NCBI RefSeq assembly: GCF_010731715.1
Contig: NZ_AP022587.1
Span: 4,030,001-4,094,000 of the forward strand
Direction of reading: 5' to 3'
DNA from: Mycobacterium stomatepiae
Lineage (GTDB): Bacteria; Actinomycetota; Actinomycetes; Mycobacteriales; Mycobacteriaceae
DNA: 64,000 nucleotides
A program made the position numbers and the translations under genes. The notes beneath the pieces were generated by a model that saw only the letters and a list, made by a program, of their open reading frames with translations, made no database searches and was not told where the DNA came from. This document shows, one piece after another, positions 57,652 through 64,000 of the stretch; the stretch's first letter is position 1, and the number at the start of each line of letters is the position of its first letter.

Positions 57652-58488
57652 TTAGTTCGTGTACAAGTCGCGGTGCTCAGACACCCACTGCACGAAGGAC
57701 TGCGGCGCTCGGCCGAGGATCTTCTCCACGTCGTGCGTGACGAGCGCGGGACGGTGCAGCGTTTCGGCGAGCATGGCCGTGTACGCGTCGCCGAACTCCG
57801 CGCCGAAACCCAGGTCGACGAAGCGTTGCCGCACTGCCTGCGCGGGTATCTCCCGGTACTGCAGCGGACGCCCCAGTACCGCGCCGATTACCTCCACCAA
57901 CTCCGAGTTGGTCAGCGCCTGAGGTCCGGTCAACGGAACCCGCTGGCCGGCAAGCTCATCGGTGAGCAGGGCTCGCGCCGCGACCGCCGCGATGTCACTC
58001 TCGACGATCGGCGCCGTCGATGCCGCGGCATACGGCCCGGCCACCACATCGCCGGCGCGGATCTGTGCGGCCCACATCCCGGCGAAGTTCGTCGCGAAGA
58101 CCGTGGGCCGCAGGCTCACCCACTCCAGACCCGAGTTGACGGCGAGCTGTTCGACCTCCCGGTTACGGTCGCCGCGAAAGCGCGATGGTTGTCGCGAGAA
58201 GTCGTCGTCGGCGTTGATCGCCGACAGGGCAACCAGTTTGGTGACTCCAGAGCTGCGGCATGCGGCGACGGTCTGCGCGAGAGTCTCGCCGAGGGCGCGG
58301 GAGTTCAGGAATACCGCCGATGCTCCCGGCAGTGCCTCGGCCACCGTGCCGAGCACCTCGACGCCGGAGGGAAAGCGGGCGCCGCCCGGCGAGCGGGTGA
58401 TGGCGCGCACGTCGGCGCCGGCGGCGGCAAGTTCGGCAACTAGGGGGCGTCCGACATTGCCGGTCGCTCCGGTGACGACGATGGTCAT
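57652..58488 (-). CDS. NmrA-like NAD(P)-binding reductase
   Basis: This 278-residue short-chain, NmrA-like protein has a Rossmann motif MTIVVTGATGNVGRPLVAEL at the N-terminus and family motifs such as VSLRPTVFATNF and EIIGAVLGRPL-type C-terminal sequence. It lacks an obvious YxxxK catalytic pair, as in many NmrA redox sensors. The ATG at 58488 follows ribosome site AGGAGG; the open frame goes further upstream. It is divergent from the ECF sigma gene, an arrangement often seen with ECF41 sigma factors. Confidence 0.85.
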   Translation of the reverse strand: MTIVVTGATGNVGRPLVAELAAAGADVRAITRSPGGARFPSGVEVLGTVAEALPGASAVFLNSRALGETLAQTVAACRSSGVTKLVALSAINADDDFSRQPSRFRGDRNREVEQLAVNSGLEWVSLRPTVFATNFAGMWAAQIRAGDVVAGPYAAASTAPIVESDIAAVAARALLTDELAGQRVPLTGPQALTNSELVEVIGAVLGRPLQYREIPAQAVRQRFVDLGFGAEFGDAYTAMLAETLHRPALVTHDVEKILGRAPQSFVQWVSEHRDLYTN

Positions 58489-58544
58489 TGGTGTTTCCTC
58501 CTGAAAGTCGAAGATCTCCATCAACGACGGGCGCGAAGATGGGG

Positions 58545-58569
58545 AAGTTACAGTCGGTAGCGGTAACTT
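58545..58569. promoter_or_regulatory. Inverted repeat between the NmrA-like and ECF sigma genes
   Basis: A perfect 7-base inverted repeat AAGTTAC (58545-58551) and GTAACTT (58563-58569), with an 11-base spacer, lies in the 108-base divergent gap. It is placed like an operator that could control both genes. Confidence 0.55.
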
Positions 58570-58596
58570 TTTCCGGCCCCAGATCGTCGATGTTTC

Positions 58597-59481
58597 ATGA
58601 ACCAGTCGCAGCCGCCGACAGACCAGCTCGCCGATGCCTGGCGTCGTCACCGGCCCTATCTGGTCAATCTCGGATATCAAATCCTGGGCGATGTCGGCGA
58701 CGCCGAAGATGTTGCGCAAGAGGCATTTCTGCGGCTATCGCGAACGGGCCCAAACGAGGTCGACGACATCCGCGGCTGGCTCACCGTCGTCACGAGCCGG
58801 CTCTGCCTCGATCAGGTGCGCTCGGCACGAGTGCGCTACGAGCGGTTGAGTGATGCCGACCACGACGACCCGGGCACCCACGTCGCGGAATCGCGGAACC
58901 TGGACCCGGCGGATCGGGTCACCCTTGACGACGAGGTCCGCACCGCGCTGATGGAAGTGTTACGGCGGCTCAGTCCCGGCGAACGGGTCGCGTTCGTATT
59001 GCACGACGTGTTCGGCGTCCCGTTCGACACGATCGCCGAAACCGTCGGGCGCCCGGTGGGCACCTGCCGTCAGCTGGCGCGGCGCGCGCGTTCGAAATTC
59101 ACCGCGGCACAGCCGAATCACAGCGAGGTGGCCCCCGCTGAGCACCAGCTGGTCACCGAGAGGTTCATCACCGCCTGCGCCAACGGCGACATCGCCGCAC
59201 TGACCGCAGTCCTGGACCCGACGGTCTGGGGGGTGGGCACCGTCCTTGCCGACCCGCCACCCCCGCCGCAAATCAACTACGGCCCGCACGCGGTGGCCAC
59301 CAACCTGATGCGCTATCTGGGGCCGGGAGTCACCCTGGTCAGCGGTCCCGCCGGGCAGCCGGTGGTGCTCGCGTTCGCCGATCGCCGGCTCTTCGCCGCC
59401 ATTGTGCTGACCATGCGCGGCCCGCTCGTCGGCAAGATCGAGGCGATCGCCGACCCGTCGGCCCGGTTCGCAGCCAGCTGA
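58597..59481 (+). CDS. ECF sigma factor with SnoaL-like C-terminal domain (ECF41/SigJ-like)
   Basis: This 294-residue protein has sigma region 2 (ILGDVGDAEDVAQEAFLRLS), sigma region 4 (LSPGERVAFVLHDVFGVPFD, then GRPVGTCRQLARRAR) and a C-terminal NTF2/SnoaL-like domain of about 110 residues, the ECF41 layout. The usual DGGGK motif of that domain is not conserved (ADPPPPPQINYG instead). In ECF41 proteins the C-terminal domain controls activity, and the neighbouring oxidoreductase gene is the typical target. Start is ATG 58597. Confidence 0.85.
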   Translation: MNQSQPPTDQLADAWRRHRPYLVNLGYQILGDVGDAEDVAQEAFLRLSRTGPNEVDDIRGWLTVVTSRLCLDQVRSARVRYERLSDADHDDPGTHVAESRNLDPADRVTLDDEVRTALMEVLRRLSPGERVAFVLHDVFGVPFDTIAETVGRPVGTCRQLARRARSKFTAAQPNHSEVAPAEHQLVTERFITACANGDIAALTAVLDPTVWGVGTVLADPPPPPQINYGPHAVATNLMRYLGPGVTLVSGPAGQPVVLAFADRRLFAAIVLTMRGPLVGKIEAIADPSARFAAS

Positions 59482-59484
59482 GCG

Positions 59485-60771
59485 TCAGCCCTCGTGGCCA
59501 CTCGGCCGGGAGCCGGGTGCACGGTCAGGGCTCGCCCCGAAGAACCCGGCGATCAGCGCGGTGGCCTGCAACAACTTGCGCCGGGTGGGGCCGGCCATCT
59601 CATGCGTCACGTCGATGACGCCGCCGGGGCGCAGATGCGGGTCGTAGGGCACCTCGACCACCGGCTGTCCGTGATCGACGAACTCGCGGGCCAGCTGCGC
59701 CCGGGTGCGTTTGTCGGCGTGCCCGTCGGAGTCGTTGAGCACCACGATCGTGTTGTGCAACAGGTCGGTCATGCCCTGATCCGATAGCCATTCCATGGTC
59801 CGGGCGGCCGCCGACGCCCCGTCGGCCCACGGCGAGGACACCACGATCAGGGCATCCAGGTCGCGCAGGACTTCCTGGGTGACCGGCGAATCCATCGTCG
59901 ATCCGCAGTCGATGACCGAGATCGTGAAATGGCGGTCCAGCCGCGCCGCCGCCTCGCGGTAAATCGCGGGATCGAGCACCCGGCGCGGGCCGGACGCCGG
60001 TTCGCCGGCGAGCACATGCAGCCCGACCGAATTACGGCCCACCCGCGCGGCGATGTCGGTGAAGGTCTCGAGGTTCTTGTCGGCGGTCAGTTCCCAGAAC
60101 GAACTGGTCGACCGAGGATCGATTCGGCTGCTCAACCGGCCGAAGGCGGTATCGGCGTCGATCGCCACCACGTGGTCTTGCCCCCGGCGGAGCTCGGCGA
60201 ACAGCGACCCGACACTGGCGGCGACGGAGGTTTTCCCCACTCCGCCCTTGCCGACGACGCCGACCTTGTGGTTGCCCCGGAAACCGGTCCGGATGGCGGC
60301 TTCGAATTCGGCGTCTTGGCGTTGTGCGGGCGACGGACCCAGCTTGACGAGTCCAAAGGTGAGCAGCCGCAGGATGCGCCGCCAGCCGGTGTCGGGGAGT
60401 TCGGGGCCGGGGAGCGGCACCAGGGCGGCGTCGGGCGCCGGAGCCGCGATAACAGGCGCGCCCGGCTGCGCAGGCGCCGTGCCGGGGCGCGGCGGGCCAG
60501 GGGGTGCGACGTGCTGGCGCGGCGGGGCTGGCGGGGACGGCTGGGCTGGCTGACGTGGTAGGGACCCCGCGGGCCGTGGCGGGGCTGATGGGGACGCCTG
60601 GGGTGGCTGGGGTGAGTGGGGCGGCGGAAACGACCGGCCCGGGGCGGGGCGCTGCGCGGGTGGGGGAAATGCCTGCGGTGGCGCACTCCGGTTGCCGCCG
60701 GGCCGGGGCCCGGGCACGCTGGGCCGGTCGGGCTGCAGACGGTCCCGCAGGAATTCGTCGCGCTCGTTCAT
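59485..60771 (-). CDS. Pro-rich MinD/ParA-like ATPase (Rv3860-like)
   Basis: This 428-residue protein has a Pro/Gln-rich N-terminal third (about 1-130) and a MinD-like ATPase domain with deviant Walker A VGKGGVGKTSVAASVG near residues 171-186. It is the Rv3860 type, distantly related to EspI. The ATG at 60771 follows ribosome site CGAGGAGCCC. Function is unknown; family members beside ESX loci may act in the same way as EspI. It converges on the ECF sigma gene with a three-base gap. Confidence 0.84.
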   Translation of the reverse strand: MNERDEFLRDRLQPDRPSVPGPRPGGNRSAPPQAFPPPAQRPAPGRSFPPPHSPQPPQASPSAPPRPAGSLPRQPAQPSPPAPPRQHVAPPGPPRPGTAPAQPGAPVIAAPAPDAALVPLPGPELPDTGWRRILRLLTFGLVKLGPSPAQRQDAEFEAAIRTGFRGNHKVGVVGKGGVGKTSVAASVGSLFAELRRGQDHVVAIDADTAFGRLSSRIDPRSTSSFWELTADKNLETFTDIAARVGRNSVGLHVLAGEPASGPRRVLDPAIYREAAARLDRHFTISVIDCGSTMDSPVTQEVLRDLDALIVVSSPWADGASAAARTMEWLSDQGMTDLLHNTIVVLNDSDGHADKRTRAQLAREFVDHGQPVVEVPYDPHLRPGGVIDVTHEMAGPTRRKLLQATALIAGFFGASPDRAPGSRPSGHEG

Positions 60772-61425
60772 GGGCTCCTCGGTGCCGGGCGATCGATCGT
60801 CGCGCGGTGGGCCGGCCGCAGGGGCGATACCCGACCAGTATCTCCGCACGCTCCCCTAATTAGTACCGCGCAAACTCACCAGGCACTAATGCGGTGTCGG
60901 TGCGACGCCCCAGGCCCCCAAGGGGCACGTCGACGCTGGAAACGATCGGCAGTGCTGCCTCGCCTTATCGCAATCAGCGGTGCGGATGCGTGGCTGGCAC
61001 TGTGATCCCTGCCATCTTGGCGCTGTCGCCGATAGGGGGTCACAGCAAACAAGGGGAGGCGGTCGGCTCAGCGAGTGGCCGGGCCGGTCTGCGCTGTCGT
61101 GGGCCGAGTGTCGGCCGCCGAGGCGCATTTTTCCGGGTGATCGATCGCCGCCCGCAGCGAATTTACGCAGCCGCTAAGCTGGAGGGTTAGACTTGGCGAA
61201 GTTGGCATGTCAGGCGGTTTTTGTCATATCGTTTTACGACTTGTCGAGATCGGGTACACGCCACCGTTCAGCGCCGCACGGACGATTCCCCAATCGGATC
61301 ATTTTCCGCCTGGGAAACAGCCTATCGACAAGACCGAAGGGGTCAGCCCGCAACCTCTGGGTGCGGCCCCGTCGGAGCCACTGAAAACGGCCGGGTAGCA
61401 GGTTCTGGTGAAGAGGCAGGTGCAT
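60772..61425 (+). other. Intergenic region upstream of gltB
   Basis: About 654 bases between the divergent Rv3860-like gene and gltB hold no gene I can support. Short open frames near 61207-61398 lack ribosome sites and family resemblance. An AT-richer stretch around 61210-61250 may hold the gltB promoter, but no clear -35/-10 pair was found. Confidence 0.5.
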
Positions 61426-64000
61426 ATGACGCCCACGCGCGTTGGGTTGTATAACCCCGCGGACGAGCACGATTCGTGCGGGGTAGCCATGGTCGTCGAC
61501 ATGCACGGGCGACGCAGCCGCGACATCGTCGACAAGGCCATCACCGCACTGGTCAACCTCGAACATCGTGGCGCCCAGGGCGCCGAGCCGCGCAGCGGCG
61601 ACGGCGCCGGCATCCTGATCCAGGTCCCGGATGCGTTCCTGCGCGAAGTCGTGGACTTCGAGCTCCCCGAACCGGGCAGCTACGCCACCGGTATCGCGTT
61701 TCTGCCGCAGTCGTCCAAGGATGCCGTGGCTGCGTGCGCGGCGGTGGAGAAGATCGCCGAATCCGAGGGCCTGACGGTTCTGGGCTGGCGCAATGTGCCC
61801 ATCGACGACTCCTCGCTGGGCGCGCTGTCCCGCGACGCGATGCCCACCTTCCGGCAGGTGTTCATCACGGGTGCCTCCGACATGACGCTGGAACGCCGTT
61901 GCTATGTCGTGCGCAAGCGTGCCGAGCACGAACTCGGTACCAAAGGGCCGGGCCAAGACGGACCCGGGCGCGAAACCGTATATTTCCCAAGCCTGTCCGG
62001 CCGCACGATGGTCTACAAGGGCATGCTGACCACACCGCAGCTCAAGGCGTTCTACCTTGACCTGCAAGACGATCGGATGACCAGCGCGCTGGGCATCGTG
62101 CACTCCCGATTCTCGACCAACACCTTCCCGTCCTGGCCTCTGGCGCACCCGTTCCGGCGCATCGCCCACAACGGTGAGATCAACACCGTCACCGGTAACG
62201 AAAACTGGATGCGGGCCCGCGAGGCGCTGATCAAGACCGACGTCTTCGGCTCGGTGGACGACCTGGACAAGCTGTTCCCAATCTGCACTCCGGGCGCTTC
62301 GGACACCGCGCGTTTCGACGAGGCGCTGGAATTGCTGCACCTGGGCGGGCGCAGCCTGCCGCACGCGGTGCTGATGATGATTCCCGAGGCCTGGGAACGC
62401 AACGAGTCGATGGATCCGGCGCGCCGCGCCTTCTACGAGTACCACGCATCGCTGATGGAACCGTGGGACGGCCCGGCGTCGGTGACGTTTACCGATGGCA
62501 CCGTCGTGGGCGCGGTGCTCGACCGCAATGGCCTTCGCCCATCCCGCATTTGGGTCACCGAGGACGGTTTGGTGGTGATGGCCTCCGAGGCGGGCGTCTT
62601 GGACCTGGACCCGTCGACGGTGGTGAAGCGGATGCGCCTGCAGCCGGGCCGGATGTTCTTGGTGGACACCACGCAGGGCCGCATCGTCGCCGACGAGGAG
62701 ATCAAGGCCGAGCTGGCTGCCGAGCACCCATACCAGGAATGGCTCGACAAGAATCTCGTTCCGCTCGAATCGTTGCCACAGGGCGAGTACGTGCGGATGG
62801 CGCACGATCGACTTGTCATGCGGCAGCTGGCCTTTGGCTACACCTACGAGGAACTCAACCTGCTGGTGGCGCCGATGGTGCGCACCGGCGCCGAGCCGAT
62901 CGGGTCGATGGGCACCGATACCCCGGTCGCGGTGCTCTCGCAGCGTCCCCGGATGCTTTACGACTACTTCCACCAGCTATTCGCTCAGGTGACCAACCCG
63001 CCGCTGGACGCCATCCGCGAGGAGGTGGTGACTAGCCTGCAGGGCACCACCGGCGGGGAGGGCGACCTGCTCAGCCCGGACGAATACTCGTGCCACCAGA
63101 TCATGCTGCGACAGCCGATTCTGCGTAACCACGAGCTGGCGAAGCTGATCAACCTGAATCCGGACGACGAGGTCAACGGTCGCCCACATGGCATGCGCTC
63201 CAAGGTGATTCGCTGTCTGTACCCGGTCGCCGAGGGTGGCGCCGGACTGGCGGCCGCACTGGAAGAGGTGCGCGCGCAGGCATCGGCGGCGATCGCCGAC
63301 GGCGCCCGGGTCATCATTCTTTCCGACCGCGATTCCAACGACCAGATGGCACCGATACCGTCGCTGCTCGCCATCGCCGGGGTGCACCACCACCTGGTGC
63401 GCGATCGCACCCGCACGCAGGTGGGGCTGGTCGTCGAATCCGGTGACGCCCGCGAGGTGTACCACATGGCAATGCTGATCGGGTGCGGCGCGGCCGCGGT
63501 CAACCCGTACCTGGCCTTCGAATCGGTCGAGGACATGCTCGACCGCGGCGTCATCGACGGGATCGACCGCGACAAGGCGCTGAACAACTACGTCAAGGCC
63601 GCCGGCAAGGGCGTGCTGAAAGTCATGTCCAAGATGGGTATTTCGACGCTGGCCTCCTACACCGGCGCCCAGCTGTTCCAGGCCATCGGGATCTCCGAGG
63701 ACGTGCTCGACGAGTACTTCACCGGGCTCGTCTGCCCGACCGGCGGCATCACGCTGGACGACGTTGCCACCGACGTCGCCGCGCGGCACGCGCTGGCCTA
63801 TCTGGACCGGCCGGACGAGCGCGCACACCGCGAACTCGAGGTCGGTGGCGACTACCAGTGGCGCCGCGAAGGCGAGTACCACCTGTTCAACCCGGAGACC
63901 GTGTTCAAGCTGCAGCACGCCACCCGCACCGGCCAGTACAAGATCTTCAAGGAATACACCCGCCTGGTCGACGACCAGAGCGAGCGGATGGCGTCGTTGC
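61426..64000 (+). CDS. gltB: Glutamate synthase large subunit GltB (partial, 3' end off window)
   Basis: The first 858 codons of a GltB of about 1500 residues are present, with an unbroken frame to the window end. The N-terminal Ntn-type glutaminase domain exposes its catalytic Cys after a short propeptide ([14 protein letters not shown]). The central domain follows, then the start of the FMN-binding synthase domain ([12 protein letters not shown] onward). GltB makes two glutamates from glutamine and 2-oxoglutarate, using NADPH through GltD, which should lie just downstream. The ATG at 61426 is preceded by AAGAGGCAGG. It is very similar to M. tuberculosis Rv3859c. Confidence 0.95.
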   Translation, partial: MTPTRVGLYNPADEHDSCGVAMVVDMHGRRSRDIVDKAITALVNLEHRGAQGAEPRSGDGAGILIQVPDAFLREVVDFELPEPGSYATGIAFLPQSSKDAVAACAAVEKIAESEGLTVLGWRNVPIDDSSLGALSRDAMPTFRQVFITGASDMTLERRCYVVRKRAEHELGTKGPGQDGPGRETVYFPSLSGRTMVYKGMLTTPQLKAFYLDLQDDRMTSALGIVHSRFSTNTFPSWPLAHPFRRIAHNGEINTVTGNENWMRAREALIKTDVFGSVDDLDKLFPICTPGASDTARFDEALELLHLGGRSLPHAVLMMIPEAWERNESMDPARRAFYEYHASLMEPWDGPASVTFTDGTVVGAVLDRNGLRPSRIWVTEDGLVVMASEAGVLDLDPSTVVKRMRLQPGRMFLVDTTQGRIVADEEIKAELAAEHPYQEWLDKNLVPLESLPQGEYVRMAHDRLVMRQLAFGYTYEELNLLVAPMVRTGAEPIGSMGTDTPVAVLSQRPRMLYDYFHQLFAQVTNPPLDAIREEVVTSLQGTTGGEGDLLSPDEYSCHQIMLRQPILRNHELAKLINLNPDDEVNGRPHGMRSKVIRCLYPVAEGGAGLAAALEEVRAQASAAIADGARVIILSDRDSNDQMAPIPSLLAIAGVHHHLVRDRTRTQVGLVVESGDAREVYHMAMLIGCGAAAVNPYLAFESVEDMLDRGVIDGIDRDKALNNYVKAAGKGVLKVMSKMGISTLASYTGAQLFQAIGISEDVLDEYFTGLVCPTGGITLDDVATDVAARHALAYLDRPDERAHRELEVGGDYQWRREGEYHLFNPETVFKLQHATRTGQYKIFKEYTRLVDDQSERMASL

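Noticed and set aside
61207..61398. Small open frame of 63 codons before gltB
   Set aside because: It has no ribosome site, no recognisable motif, and overlaps other similar short frames.
61234..62973. A 579-codon open frame on the minus strand opposite gltB
   Set aside because: It is antisense to clearly coding gltB and has shadow-type composition (His/Arg/Val/Gln-rich).
1..64000. tRNA, rRNA, CRISPR arrays or insertion sequences
   Set aside because: None was recognised by reading; no transposase-like protein, no regular short repeats and no tRNA-like cloverleaf were seen.

Overview
The window is GC-rich actinobacterial DNA from a Mycobacterium, most likely a slow grower. The gene set and order match the chromosomal arc that carries sigM, murJ, pcnA, ESX-2, ESX-1, whiB6 and gltB in M. 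tuberculosis, read here in the opposite direction. The proteins are clearly homologous but diverged, so this is another species; I do not name it. No rRNA, tRNA, CRISPR array, transposase or integrase was recognised.

Layout. 1-7.7 kb (minus strand): an anti-sigma factor (partial), sigM, murJ with its pseudokinase tail, a large membrane-anchored exported protein and mutT4, largely overlapping stop-to-start. 7.8-14 kb (plus): pcnA, two tandem receptor-type Ser/Thr kinases (the second frame-broken) and an Asp-rich repeat protein. 14.1-23.2 kb (plus): an incomplete ESX-2 locus, with esxD, esxC, espG2, an EspI-like ATPase, eccD2, mycP2 (frame-broken), eccE2 and eccA2; eccB2, eccC2, PE36 and PPE69 are not here. 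23.4-26.6 kb (plus): the first ESX-1 arm, mycP1, eccE1 and espL. 26.7-33.8 kb: an unusual insertion, with two sulfotransferases, two tandem family-9 glycosyltransferases, a DUF4254 protein, a GT-A-like glycosyltransferase, a TauD-family dioxygenase and an FkbM methyltransferase. 34.2-37.9 kb (plus): espB and a doubly frame-broken espK. 38.0-56.3 kb (minus): the main ESX-1 operon, running from the Rv3863-like FHA/HTH protein and espE-espF-espG1-espH through eccA1-eccB1-eccCa1-eccCb1, PPE68-esxB-esxA, espI and eccD1 to espJ. 56.7-61.4 kb: whiB6, a deazaflavin-type nitroreductase, an NmrA-like reductase divergent from an ECF sigma factor, and an Rv3860-like ATPase. 61.4-64 kb (plus): the 5' part of gltB.

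How it fits together. ESX-1 is a type VII secretion system. EccB/C/D/E form the membrane channel, EccA and EspG handle substrates, MycP processes or stabilises, and EsxA/EsxB, PPE68, EspB, EspE, EspF, EspJ and EspK are secreted or associated factors. WhiB6 is its known transcriptional regulator. Three things set this locus apart. PE35, normally the partner of PPE68, is missing. The YxxxD export motif of EsxB has become YxxxN. A surface-glycan and sulfation gene cluster sits inside the locus. ESX-2 has no ATPase subunit here, so it is either a relic or depends on a component encoded elsewhere.

Data caution. Eight one-base indels, all in short homopolymers, break seven genes (second kinase, mycP2, first GT9, espK twice, eccCa1 end, eccCb1 end, eccA1). 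They may be sequencing errors or real slippage; this must be settled before any functional conclusion about ESX-1 or ESX-2.
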